NCBI RefSeq assembly: GCF_001884045.1
Contig: NZ_MACF01000119.1
Coordinates: 1 to 64,000 of the forward strand
Source: Bacillus mobilis
GTDB lineage: Bacteria > Bacillota > Bacilli > Bacillales > Bacillaceae_G
Reading direction: 5' to 3'
Length of the DNA stretch: 64,000 bases
This document shows, in pieces, positions 26,868 through 35,848 of this stretch (positions are counted from its first letter, which is position 1; every line of letters starts with the position of its first letter). A model generated the notes under the pieces. That model saw only the letters and a list, made by a program, of their open reading frames with translations, made no database searches and was not told the origin of the DNA. The translations under genes and the position numbers were made by a program.

Positions 26868-28773
26868 TAATATTTTTCGCAATAAGCGTACATATGCTGC
26901 TCATTTTTTAAGCAGTGCATTTTCGATTATGATTTTCTTTACGTATGCTCTTTTATTATTTCATCCTGATTTACAAGGTGAGTTACAGTCGACAAGTGCA
27001 ACAATAAGTGCATTTGGTACATTGGGATTTTCAGTTTCGCAAGGTTTGATTTTTGTATTTTCATTTTTCTTCATTCTATATTCAGTAAGTTCGTTTTTAA
27101 AAACGCGTAAGAAAGAATTTGGTATTTTAATGATGCATGGTATGTCAATGAGGCAGCTTAAGAAGTTATTGTTAATTGAAAATATGCTAATTGGACTTGG
27201 CTCAATTTGTATTGGGATCCTCATCGGTCTCATATTTTCTAAACTAGTTTTATTAATAAGTGCCAATGTATTAATGATAAATAACGGTTTACCTTTTTAT
27301 ATACCAGTACAGGCTGTATTATTAACAATTGTCACGTTTCTTTTCTTATTTTTAATCGTTTCGTTAGTTACATTTAAAACGGTTAAAGTAACAGAACTTG
27401 TGGAACTTATGCAAGCTGGTGAAAAGCCAAAACCTGAACCGAAATCATCAATTTTATTATCACTTTTTTCATTATTTAGTATAGGATATGGCTATATTTT
27501 AGTATTTCGCTTTATCTCAAATTATAGTTTTATTACGCTCGGAATAGGTGTGCTCCTAGTAATTATAGGAACGTACTTTTTATATACACAGTGTAGCGTA
27601 TATATATTGTACCTTGCAAAAAGGAGTGAATCTTTCTTTTTAAAGAGAACAAATATATTAACATTTTCAGAATTAATATACCGTATGAAAGATAATGCAA
27701 CGATGTTTTTTATAGTATCTATTATTTCGGCAGTTGCTTTTACAGCAATTGGAACGACAGCTGCTATTGGAAATAAAGATTTGGTAAGAATGACAAACCC
27801 ATATACATTTCTATATATAGGGCCTGAAAAAGACAAAATGGTGGACGAACATCTTTCTATTATAAAACAAAACCTTTCTGATGCTAATATTCCATATCGA
27901 ATGGCTTCATCTTCATATATATATACAGAAAGTAACGTATGTGTAATGAAGTTAAGTGAATATAACGATCTTGCGAGAGCACTCGGTTATCAACAAGAAA
28001 CGATTGAAAAAGAAGATGAAATTTTACTAATCCCTGGAATGGTATCGCAGAAACAAGAATTTAAAAATGGTGACTATAAAAAGGATATTGAGGTCATTCA
28101 AGGAGAGTGGACAAAGACATTTCGTGTTAAAAAAGCTCTAGAAAATTTAGTTTTACCACATGATTCTAATAGTATTTATATAGCTGTTCAAGATCATATA
28201 TATGATGGGATTCCTTTTAATGTTAATCAAAATGATATAGTTGTTCGAGATCGTACTTACGGATTTGTTGTAGATGACTGGTTGAAAACGAAAGAGATCT
28301 CAAACCAATTAAATAGTATATTTAGTAAAGATGTTAAAGAAAGAGATTTCCATTTTCAAGCTCTAACATTAGATTTGTTACGTGCAAAACAAACAAATGG
28401 ATTATTACTTATGGCAAGTGTTCTAGTTGGAATTGTCTTCTTTACATTTGCTGCTAGTTTTATTTACTTCCGGTTATATACGGATTTGGATCGTGATCAA
28501 CAGCAATATAAAATGATTTCGAAAATGGGATTAAGTAAACGAGAATTAAAAAAAGTTGTAACGAGACAGTTAGTATTAATGTTTTTCTTACCGATTGTTA
28601 TTGCAGTGATTCATACTGTAGTTGCTTATACCGCATTACAACAATTAGTCGATTTTTCCATTTTAAATAGCTCTATCGTTATTTTAATTTCATTTATATG
28701 TATACAGGTTTTATATTTCTTTATAACACGTTGGCGTTATTTACAAAAGCTTTATAAAACTATGGAGCAATAG
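26842..28773 (+). CDS. FtsX-type ABC permease, BceB-like
   Basis: 643 aa with about ten TM segments. An FtsX core lies near residues 60-180, and a large hydrophilic region of roughly 200 residues (about 315-520) lies before the last TM helices. This is the BceB layout in which the big extracellular loop senses the peptide. AGGAGGGAAAAGGC precedes the ATG inside the ATPase gene, so translation is coupled. Confidence 0.86.
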   Translation: MTFRQFAFNNIFRNKRTYAAHFLSSAFSIMIFFTYALLLFHPDLQGELQSTSATISAFGTLGFSVSQGLIFVFSFFFILYSVSSFLKTRKKEFGILMMHGMSMRQLKKLLLIENMLIGLGSICIGILIGLIFSKLVLLISANVLMINNGLPFYIPVQAVLLTIVTFLFLFLIVSLVTFKTVKVTELVELMQAGEKPKPEPKSSILLSLFSLFSIGYGYILVFRFISNYSFITLGIGVLLVIIGTYFLYTQCSVYILYLAKRSESFFLKRTNILTFSELIYRMKDNATMFFIVSIISAVAFTAIGTTAAIGNKDLVRMTNPYTFLYIGPEKDKMVDEHLSIIKQNLSDANIPYRMASSSYIYTESNVCVMKLSEYNDLARALGYQQETIEKEDEILLIPGMVSQKQEFKNGDYKKDIEVIQGEWTKTFRVKKALENLVLPHDSNSIYIAVQDHIYDGIPFNVNQNDIVVRDRTYGFVVDDWLKTKEISNQLNSIFSKDVKERDFHFQALTLDLLRAKQTNGLLLMASVLVGIVFFTFAASFIYFRLYTDLDRDQQQYKMISKMGLSKRELKKVVTRQLVLMFFLPIVIAVIHTVVAYTALQQLVDFSILNSSIVILISFICIQVLYFFITRWRYLQKLYKTMEQ

Positions 28774-28839
28774 AGTATATCAGCTTATAAGATTGCACAA
28801 AAGTATATAAAAAAGAAGTGAATTAAGAAAGGAATTGTG

Positions 28840-29511
28840 ATGAAAAGAACATTAACCATTTTTATGTTAATTATAATACTTTTAATAAGCTTTAGTGCTT
28901 GCTCTAAAAATGAAAACAGACTTCCAGCCAACGGTGTATTAATAATCGGAGACGAAAATTATACTTCACCGATTATTAATCGTTATAAGGAGATTACGAA
29001 AGAAAATGAAGTGTTTTCTGTAAAAATAGATACATTTGGAATAGGACAAGTAGTAATTTTAAATGAATCTACAGCGCAAGCGTTGATTAAAACAAAGGTT
29101 TTTCGTGAAAGAGAGAATGGATCCAAATTTAGACCTTTAGATACGTTACCTAATTTACCAAAAGAAGGATCACTTTTGTTTGCAAGTGAAGATGAAAAAA
29201 AATTGAAAAGTATTGAATTAGAAGAAACGGAGATTGCTGTTAAATACGGTAGTGATGCTTGGATAGGTAACACTCGTAAATATCCAACCCAATATTATGT
29301 AATTGTAGCAAAAGATAGCGTGTATAAAGAAATAAATGCAAAAGAGACGAAAATGCACCTGCTCCACTTGAAAAAGTCTTTAGGTGATGAAAAACCTAAA
29401 ATGTCGACAGATAATACATTGATTAATGAAAAGGTAAAAGTAGACAAGTTAATTGAAGGTTATAAAGGGGAAGTATCATTTCAGTTTGTAACGATTGGAG
29501 AAAAATCTTAA
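28840..29511 (+). CDS. Lipoprotein of unknown function beside the BceAB-like transporter
   Basis: 223 aa. The signal peptide ends in the lipobox FSAC (Cys near residue 21), so the protein is predicted to be lipid-anchored outside the membrane. The rest shows no family I recognise. It begins 66 bp after the permease behind AAAGGAATTGTG and ends at a strong terminator, making it the third gene of the operon. It might help the transporter bind its ligand (inference). Confidence 0.78.
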   Translation: MKRTLTIFMLIIILLISFSACSKNENRLPANGVLIIGDENYTSPIINRYKEITKENEVFSVKIDTFGIGQVVILNESTAQALIKTKVFRERENGSKFRPLDTLPNLPKEGSLLFASEDEKKLKSIELEETEIAVKYGSDAWIGNTRKYPTQYYVIVAKDSVYKEINAKETKMHLLHLKKSLGDEKPKMSTDNTLINEKVKVDKLIEGYKGEVSFQFVTIGEKS

Positions 29512-29560
29512 AAAAGAGTTCGAGGTTGATAGAATTTTTATCAACCTCGAACTCTTTTTA
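29512..29560. terminator. Strong bidirectional terminator
   Basis: AAAAAGAGTTCGAGGTTGAT pairs perfectly with ATCAACCTCGAACTCTTTTT around a loop of about 9 nt. Confidence 0.9.
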
Positions 29561-29576
29561 ATACCATATAAATAAC

Positions 29577-29918
29577 TTACATTACTTCATTTAACCGTGT
29601 CCCGTTCGTTTCTTCAATACCATTTGCATATTGAACCGAACTATCTTGAGTTTCCTTCTCTTTACGAGCCTTTTGTAGCATTTCAAGTATAATCCATAAA
29701 GGAACACCTTTATCCTTTAACATCTTCCATAAATCTAATTCATTAAATTTATGCTCAGGTTGTTTCATTTCTTTTTCAGATGAACGAATATCAAACTTGA
29801 TTGGATCATTTGATTTTTTATCTTCAAGTTTAGTAGAAGTGGTGTTATTATGCTCAAGACTAGAGGTGGTTATTTTAGTAGGTTGAGATAATCTATTCAT
29901 ATTTAACCCGATTTGCAT
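29577..29918 (-). CDS. Hypothetical 113-aa protein
   Basis: AGGAGGAAAAGCGCT precedes the ATG. The N-terminal half is polar and low in structure (Ser/Thr/Asn rich). The second half has an amphipathic block LDLWKMLKDKGVPLWIILEMLQKARKEKE. No family recognised. Confidence 0.65.
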   Translation of the reverse strand: MQIGLNMNRLSQPTKITTSSLEHNNTTSTKLEDKKSNDPIKFDIRSSEKEMKQPEHKFNELDLWKMLKDKGVPLWIILEMLQKARKEKETQDSSVQYANGIEETNGTRLNEVM

Positions 29919-30226
29919 AGCGCTTTTCCTCCTATTTATGTAATGAAGGCAGTTTTCTTATAATGTATAGATTGGTTTAACATATGAGGAAACTATAATC
30001 AATTATAAATTCAAATAATCAGATTTACAAGTCATCATGATGAACATGATCGTCTATTTATATTTTTTGTTGATTAAATGATGGAATAGTAAATATCGAT
30101 AGAATAATTGTAGGGAAACTATCATGATTATCAAAATAAATATTAATAAGGCGCTCTCAATGGAATTCGAGGGCGCTATATATTATATTGAAAGAGGGAT
30201 TTGGTAGAAAAATATGGGGGGATATT
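29919..30226. other. Intergenic region with a small hairpin
   Basis: No gene seen. GGCGCTCTC ... GAGGGCGCT at about 30150-30178 forms a hairpin with a short AT tail just before the homoserine dehydrogenase gene. It could be a weak terminator or leader element. Confidence 0.35.
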
Positions 30227-31270
30227 ATGAAAATTCAAGTTGTATTATCAGGATATGGAACAGTTGGCAGAGAGTTTGTAAAATTATTAAACGAAAAATA
30301 TTCATATATATATGAAACATATGGGATTCAATTAATTGTAAGTGGCGTGTTAGGTAGAAATGTTGCAATACATAATGAGGATGGCTTATCTATTCATCAC
30401 TTATTAAGGTATGGTGGCGGTAGCTCTGCAATTGAAAAGTATATTGAACATTATCCGAAGGAACGAGTAACAGATAACATAAGTGGTACTGTACTGGTGG
30501 AATCGACTGTTACAAATCTTAAAGATGGAAATCCAGGAAAACAATATATAAAACAAGCGATTGAGAAACAAATGGATATAGTAGCAATTTCAAAAGGTGC
30601 ACTCGTTACAAACTGGAGAGAAATAAATGAAGCAGCAAAAAATGCAAATGTACGAATTCGATATAGTGGTGCGACCGCGGCCGCATTACCGACACTTGAT
30701 ATTGGTCAATTTAGTTTAGCTGGTTGCCATATTGAAAAAATAGAAGGAATATTAAACGGGACTACTAATTATATTCTTTCGAAAATGAATGAGGAAGATA
30801 TTACGTTTGAAGAAGCGCTGAAAGATGCGCAACGTAAAGGAATTGCTGAAACGAACCCAATATTAGATGTAAGTGGTTCTGATAGTGCTTGTAAATTGTT
30901 ACTTTTGACAAACAGTTTAATGGGAACAGAAAATACGCTTGCAGATATACATATAAAAGGAATCGAACATGTTACACAACAACAAATTCGAAATGCTAAG
31001 GAACATAATAAATATATTAAATTAATAGCTTCAGCATATAAGGATCAGGATGGTAAAGTTGCTTTTAAAGTAGAACCGTACGAAATAGATAAGGATCATC
31101 CGCTAGCAAATGTAAATGGGACAGAAAAAGGGATTACGTTCTTTACAGATACGATGGGACAAGTTACTACAATTGGTGGTGCTTCTAATCCACGCGGAGC
31201 CGCAGCAGCAGCTTTAAAAGATATTATTAACTTATATCGTAAAGATCTGTACCGTATTAGTGAGGAGTGA
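30227..31270 (+). CDS. hom: Homoserine dehydrogenase, short form
   Basis: 347 aa. NAD(P) loop SGYGTVGREFVKLL at residues 6-19 and the catalytic-domain signature GILNGTTNYILSKM. It reduces aspartate semialdehyde to homoserine, the branch point to Thr and Met. The C-terminal ACT domain of the usual Bacillus Hom is absent, so this form should lack threonine feedback. GGGGGGATATT fixes ATG 30227. It lies directly upstream of the MocR-ddl pair and is probably a paralog of the hom in the thr operon. Confidence 0.85.
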   Translation: MKIQVVLSGYGTVGREFVKLLNEKYSYIYETYGIQLIVSGVLGRNVAIHNEDGLSIHHLLRYGGGSSAIEKYIEHYPKERVTDNISGTVLVESTVTNLKDGNPGKQYIKQAIEKQMDIVAISKGALVTNWREINEAAKNANVRIRYSGATAAALPTLDIGQFSLAGCHIEKIEGILNGTTNYILSKMNEEDITFEEALKDAQRKGIAETNPILDVSGSDSACKLLLLTNSLMGTENTLADIHIKGIEHVTQQQIRNAKEHNKYIKLIASAYKDQDGKVAFKVEPYEIDKDHPLANVNGTEKGITFFTDTMGQVTTIGGASNPRGAAAAALKDIINLYRKDLYRISEE

Positions 31271-31394
31271 CATCCACCATTGATTATTAGCCTTTATTTT
31301 TATAATACCGTACCGCCCTTTATAAAAAATACATATGTAGTGGACCTTTTGAGAATGAAATAATTATGCAAAAATGATTGCAGGGGGTAAGGAA

Positions 31395-32843
31395 TTGTTT
31401 AAAGATTTTAAAGTTGTCAAAGATCGTCCCGTTTATATTCAATTGAAAGATTATTTGAAAAAGATGATTATGAAAGGGCATTTGCTTGGGGATCAAAAAA
31501 TTCCTTCAACAAGGGAGCTAAGCGAATTACTAAGTGTGAGCAGAAATACAGTACTCGCTGCTTATGCCGATTTAGAGCAAGAAGGACTCATTTATGCAGT
31601 TAAAGGAAAAGGAAATTTTGTTGCGAAGGTTGATATATCGAACACTTCGTCAGTTGAAATAGATTGGAAAAATAAACTTAATACAGTTACCTTATTAGCG
31701 GATGAATTAGATTTAATGAAACATGGTGTTCGCTGGGAAAAAGGAATGATTGTTTTTAACAGCATTGCTCCGGACGAAAAGCTATTTGATGTGGAAAACT
31801 TCAAAAGAGCTTTTCTTACTCGTATGTCCATTGAAGGTGATGTTGTATTAAACTACGGATATGCTAAAGGTTATAGACCGTTAATGAATTATCTACTTCA
31901 TTACATGGAAATGAAAGGCGTAGATACTTCGAACAAAGATATTTTAATTACAAATGGGTTTACTGAAGGATTGGATATTGTACTTTCCTCGTTATCCAAA
32001 AAATCGGGGCGGGTTATTTGTGAGAACCCGACGCATCATGCTGCACTGAAGCTTTTCCGTTTACATGGACTTGAAGTGCATGGAATTAATATGAATGAAG
32101 ATGGCATCGATACGAACGAAGTAGAAAAAAGTTTGCGTGAAAAAGATTTTGATTTCGCGTATTTAATTCCTTCTTATCATAATCCAACTGGTATTGTTAC
32201 GAGTTCGGAGAAAAGAACGGAACTGATGAGATTATTTTCAAAATATAAAATTCCTATTATAGAAGATGGGTTTAATGAAGAACTACGTTATTCAGGTTCA
32301 CATTTAGCACCATTATTAACCTTTGCTGGCGCTGGTAATAATGTGATTTATATTAGTAGCTTTTCGAAGGTACTTTTCCCTGGTTTACGTGTAGGATGGA
32401 TTATTGCAGATAAAGAGCTGATTCATCATTTAGAAAGTGTAAAAAGAGCAAGAACGATTCACACATCTACGTTAGATCAAGCTGTTCTATTTCAATATTT
32501 ACATGAAGGATATTTTGAAAAATATTTAAAAAAGGCAAGATCAGTTTATAAGAAAAAATATGAGTTAGCTGTTGGGGCGTGTAACGAGTACATTCCGTTT
32601 CAAAGAATGACCGGTGATGGTGGCCTCCATTTATTTATAGAGTTAGAAGAAAAAATTCATGCCCGTACGCTTTTGCAAAAGTGTTATGAGCAAGGGGTTA
32701 CATTTTCTCCAGGAGATGTTTTTTATTCTGATGGAGGAGGAGCGAACACTTTTCGATTAGGATTTTCACGTCTGAAAGAAGAAGATATAGTTCGGGGAAT
32801 CAAAATAATTGGTGATACAATAAAAAATGAAATTTGGAGTTGA
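31395..32843 (+). CDS. MocR-type regulator, DdlR-like
   Basis: GntR winged helix (about 1-75, KIPSTRELSELLSVSRNTV) joined to an aminotransferase-like domain with the PLP lysine in SFSKVLFPGLRVG. GGGGGTAAGGA precedes TTG 31395, which gives MFKDFKVVKDRPVYIQL; the frame opens at ATG 31374. It ends 4 bp before the D-Ala-D-Ala ligase gene. In Brevibacillus, DdlR is a MocR protein controlling ddl, so the same role is inferred here. Confidence 0.83.
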   Translation: MFKDFKVVKDRPVYIQLKDYLKKMIMKGHLLGDQKIPSTRELSELLSVSRNTVLAAYADLEQEGLIYAVKGKGNFVAKVDISNTSSVEIDWKNKLNTVTLLADELDLMKHGVRWEKGMIVFNSIAPDEKLFDVENFKRAFLTRMSIEGDVVLNYGYAKGYRPLMNYLLHYMEMKGVDTSNKDILITNGFTEGLDIVLSSLSKKSGRVICENPTHHAALKLFRLHGLEVHGINMNEDGIDTNEVEKSLREKDFDFAYLIPSYHNPTGIVTSSEKRTELMRLFSKYKIPIIEDGFNEELRYSGSHLAPLLTFAGAGNNVIYISSFSKVLFPGLRVGWIIADKELIHHLESVKRARTIHTSTLDQAVLFQYLHEGYFEKYLKKARSVYKKKYELAVGACNEYIPFQRMTGDGGLHLFIELEEKIHARTLLQKCYEQGVTFSPGDVFYSDGGGANTFRLGFSRLKEEDIVRGIKIIGDTIKNEIWS

Positions 32844-32847
32844 GGAA

Positions 32848-33762
32848 ATGAGAATTGGCGTTATTATGGGTGGAGTATCTTCTGAAAAACAAGTATCAAT
32901 TATGACTGGAAATGAAATGATTGCACATTTAGATAAAAGTAAGTATGAAATAGTTCCAATTACGTTAGATGCAAAAATGGATTTAATCGAAAAAGCGAAG
33001 GACATTGATTTCGCGCTGCTCGCATTACACGGAAAATACGGAGAAGATGGGACAGTTCAAGGAACACTTGAAAGTTTAGGTATTCCTTATAGCGGAAGCA
33101 ATATGTTATCTAGCGGTATATGTATGGACAAAAATATTTCGAAAAAGATTTTACGTTATGAAGGTATAGAAACACCAGATTGGATCGAACTTACAAAAAT
33201 GGAAGATCTAAATCTTGATGAATTAGATAATTTAGGGTTTCCGTTAGTGGTAAAACCAAACTCTGGTGGCTCAAGTGTTGGGGTGAAAATTGTCTATGAT
33301 AAAGACGAATTAATCTCGATGCTGGAAACTGTGTTCGAATGGGATTCTGAAGTTGTAATAGAGAAGTATATAAAAGGTGACGAGATTACATGTTCAATTT
33401 TTGATGGAAAACAGTTACCTATCATTTCAATTCGACATGCGGCGGAGTTCTTTGATTACAATGCGAAATATGATGATGTTAGTACAATTGAAGAAGTTAT
33501 CGAACTTCCAGCTGAATTGAAGGAACGTGTAAACAAAGCGTCACTGGCTTGTTATAAAGCTTTGAAATGCAGCGTTTATGCGAGAGTTGATATGATGGTG
33601 AAGGACGGTATTCCATATGTAATGGAGATTAATACTTTACCAGGAATGACACAAGCAAGTTTACTACCAAAAAGTGCAGACGCGGCTGGAATTCATTATA
33701 GTAAACTATTAGATATGATTATTGAAACTTCAGTAAGAGTAAGACAAGAAGAAGGATTTTAA
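32848..33762 (+). CDS. ddl: D-alanine--D-alanine ligase
   Basis: 304-aa ATP-grasp enzyme that makes the D-Ala-D-Ala dipeptide for peptidoglycan. Visible blocks are GGVSSEKQVS at the N-terminus, LHGKYGEDGTVQG, VKPNSGGSSVGVK (ATP-grasp) and MEINTLPGMTQASL. GGAGTTGAGGAA fixes ATG 32848, 4 bp after the MocR stop, so the two are coupled. Confidence 0.93.
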   Translation: MRIGVIMGGVSSEKQVSIMTGNEMIAHLDKSKYEIVPITLDAKMDLIEKAKDIDFALLALHGKYGEDGTVQGTLESLGIPYSGSNMLSSGICMDKNISKKILRYEGIETPDWIELTKMEDLNLDELDNLGFPLVVKPNSGGSSVGVKIVYDKDELISMLETVFEWDSEVVIEKYIKGDEITCSIFDGKQLPIISIRHAAEFFDYNAKYDDVSTIEEVIELPAELKERVNKASLACYKALKCSVYARVDMMVKDGIPYVMEINTLPGMTQASLLPKSADAAGIHYSKLLDMIIETSVRVRQEEGF

Positions 33763-33783
33763 GTAGTGGTAGCATGAATACTT

Positions 33784-33811
33784 TTGACAGTAACATGAAG
33801 TATGTTATGAT
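33784..33811 (+). promoter_or_regulatory. Promoter of the TPP riboswitch transcript
   Basis: TTGACA at 33784-33789 and TATGAT at 33806-33811 with a 16-bp spacer. Confidence 0.7.
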
Positions 33812-33838
33812 GAATACAATACGAAAATTAAATATTTA

Positions 33839-33932
33839 TCCACTAGGGGGGCCTATTATAGGCTGAGATTAAATGCAAATTTGAGACTCTTAGTACCTGA
33901 TCTGGTTAATACTAGCGTAGGGAAGTGGGAAG
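33839..33932 (+). promoter_or_regulatory. TPP riboswitch (THI element)
   Basis: It contains the conserved GGCTGAGA at 33861-33868 and ACCTGATCTGGTTAATACTAG-type block at 33895-33915, closed by CCACT/AGTGG. It is followed by a terminator at 33969-33999 (CTTTCTTTAC/GTAAAGAAAG then T7), so it acts by transcription termination when thiamine pyrophosphate is bound. Confidence 0.96.
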
Positions 33933-33968
33933 ACATTACTATTTTATGAATAAATACTGTCAATTTCA

Positions 33969-33999
33969 CTTTCTTTACGCCTGTAAAGAAAGTTTTTTT
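33969..33999 (+). terminator. Riboswitch expression-platform terminator
   Basis: CTTTCTTTAC-GCCT-GTAAAGAAAG followed by TTTTTTT. Confidence 0.9.
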
Positions 34000-34062
34000 G
34001 TTTTACAGATTTAATAATTGTGGGTAAATACTTAAATTTTATACATAATTGGAGGGATTTAA

Positions 34063-34752
34063 ATGACTTTTTCACAATCATTACGTAAAGAAGTAGATTC
34101 AATTTGGGAAGCTAGTTTTCAACACCCTTTTGTAAAAAAACTTGGTGAAGGAACGTTAGATTTAGCTAGTTTTCGCTATTACGTGCTTCAAGATTCATAT
34201 TATTTGAGTCATTTCGCTAGAGTACAAACTTTAGGTGCTGCAAAGGCTCTAGAATTAGAAACGACAGCTCGGATGGCACACCATGCTCAAAATACATATG
34301 AAGCAGAATTATCTTTACATGAGAATTTTGCGAAAAAACTAGGGATTACACAAGAAGAAAAAGAGAATTTTATCCCAGCTCCAACTGCATATGCATATAC
34401 TTCACATATGTATCGTGCTGCGTATGAAGGACATTTAGGTGATATCATTGCGGCAATTTTACCTTGCTATTGGTTGTATTATGAAATTGGTGAACGTTTA
34501 AAAGAGTGTCAGCCAGAAGAGCCAATTTATAACGAATGGATTTCTGCTTACGGATCTGATTGGTTCCGTACATTAGTTGAAGAGCAAATTACACGATTAG
34601 ATGCAATAGCTGAAAAAGTAACAGAGGCAGACCGAAATCGAATGAAACAGCACTTTATTATTAGCAGTCAATATGAATATTCATTTTGGGAAATGGCCTA
34701 TACTTTAGAAAAGTGGCCGGTGAATACAGAAATAAAAAATGTAATTGGATAA
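34063..34752 (+). CDS. tenA: Aminopyrimidine aminohydrolase (thiaminase II) TenA
   Basis: 229 aa. The catalytic cysteine C135 is in ILPCYWLYYEIG, the conserved YTSHMYRAAYEG lies upstream and the C-terminal glutamate region is SQYEYSFWEMAY. TenA recycles the pyrimidine of degraded thiamine. It is controlled by the TPP riboswitch just upstream. No thiazole-pathway genes follow; the unit ends at a terminator. Confidence 0.93.
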   Translation: MTFSQSLRKEVDSIWEASFQHPFVKKLGEGTLDLASFRYYVLQDSYYLSHFARVQTLGAAKALELETTARMAHHAQNTYEAELSLHENFAKKLGITQEEKENFIPAPTAYAYTSHMYRAAYEGHLGDIIAAILPCYWLYYEIGERLKECQPEEPIYNEWISAYGSDWFRTLVEEQITRLDAIAEKVTEADRNRMKQHFIISSQYEYSFWEMAYTLEKWPVNTEIKNVIG

Positions 34753-34825
34753 TGAGTAGAGGTATTGCTATTCACAGGTATGAATAATACTTATGAATAG
34801 GATTTCACCAAAGAAGTATCGCAAT

Positions 34826-34856
34826 AAGACGCATTAATCTAAGTGCGTCTTTTTTC
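34826..34856 (+). terminator. Intrinsic terminator of tenA
   Basis: AAGACGCA ... TGCGTCTT stem followed by TTTT. Confidence 0.85.
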
Positions 34857-34964
34857 AATTTATAAAAATGAACCCATGGAAAAAATAACCTAAAAATAGG
34901 TGTATGAACAAGGTGCATCATATAGTGTTAGGTCATATTTTGTAGGGGTACGTATTGAACTTAG

Positions 34965-35122
34965 TTTATCCCGCTTTAATGGGCAGTAAGACCCCCACTT
35001 CAAAATTCAGCGAAAGCAAAGAAGTTAGGTGGAGGATCAACTGCCCATAAAAGTCCGATTGGTGAGGGCTGATAATCAGTGGGGGATGAAGAAAACCCCC
35101 ACTGATTAAAGTTTCACTTTAT
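34965..35122 (+). repeat. bcr1-like repeat element with TTTAT direct repeats
   Basis: TTTAT at 34965-34969 and 35118-35122 flank about 148 bp of GC-richer, stem-rich sequence. GGGCAGT pairs with ACTGCCC, and CAGTGGGGG with CCCCCACTG at the right. Size and TTTAT flanks match the bcr1 repeat described in the B. cereus group, a small non-coding mobile element. Identification is from memory, not from alignment. Confidence 0.7.
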
Positions 35123-35205
35123 AGCGCTATTTTTACTTAGATTTAACGAACAGAAATATAAGAAAGCATTGAAAAAGTTGAAGTTTATAAACGGAGGGCA
35201 TGAAA

Positions 35206-35520
35206 ATGAATAATTTTCAACAAGAACTACAAGCGTTAAGCCTTAATGATTACCAGCCTGGAAATATCGTATATTGGGACCAACAAAACCAAAATCCATA
35301 TTACTATATTGAAGATGTTGCTCGTCGCTGCGGAGGCTGTGGAGGGCGTTGTGGAGGTTGTGCAGGTCGCTGTGGTGGATTCCGTTGTATTGGTTGCTTC
35401 GGTTGTTTTGGTTGTGGCGGCTGCGGAGGTTGTGGTAGCTGTGGTAGTTGTTCAAATTGTTTTAATGGTTTTAGTGGTACTACTGATACAACTGGTACTA
35501 TTGTAACATATGAATATTAA
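35206..35520 (+). CDS. Heterocycloanthracin/sonorensin-family bacteriocin precursor
   Basis: 104 aa. A leader of about 45 residues ([20 protein letters not shown] and a tyrosine-rich stretch) is followed by a core of repeated CGG/CxG units, roughly 22 Cys between residues 41 and 84, and a Thr-rich tail. Such precursors are modified to thiazoles by a cyclodehydratase complex (TOMM class), usually encoded elsewhere in B. cereus group genomes. GGAGGG fixes ATG 35206. No maturation enzyme or exporter is adjacent. Confidence 0.9.
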   Translation: MNNFQQELQALSLNDYQPGNIVYWDQQNQNPYYYIEDVARRCGGCGGRCGGCAGRCGGFRCIGCFGCFGCGGCGGCGSCGSCSNCFNGFSGTTDTTGTIVTYEY

Positions 35521-35638
35521 TATTAAAAAATGAGTCCATTTGTGAAGCATTATATAACTTTTATAAAAGAATTTGATAAAAACTGATGTAGCACTCAAGT
35601 GAAAGAATGATATTTAGGTGTAAATCAAGATAAGATAG

Positions 35639-35683
35639 AAAAAGCAATGATTAGATTTAAAGTTTAATCATTGCTTTTTTATA
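35639..35683 (+). terminator. Intrinsic terminator
   Basis: AAAAAGCAATGATTA / TAATCATTGCTTTTTT strong stem, 120 bp after the bacteriocin gene. Confidence 0.88.
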
Positions 35684-35848
35684 TTTTTATCATCAATTAA
35701 GGAATCTGTTGCTTCTAGTTAGTGGGTAGCGAAAGAAATTATTACAACTATGTAAGATTAATGTAATGTTAATCGATAGTAAATGAAGACACTTGAGTGT
35801 ATTTTAAAATATTGGGGTAAGTAAAATTTTATTAGGAAGTGTATTAGA

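Noticed and set aside
35341-35460. Cys/Gly codon repeats of the bacteriocin gene as a DNA tandem repeat
   Set aside because: The repetition follows the peptide pattern (Cys-Gly-Gly units) with varied codons, so it is protein-level, not a simple DNA repeat.
35246-35506. Val-rich 86-aa frame overlapping the bacteriocin precursor
   Set aside because: It is the shifted reading of the CGG/TGT repeats of the precursor, not a gene.
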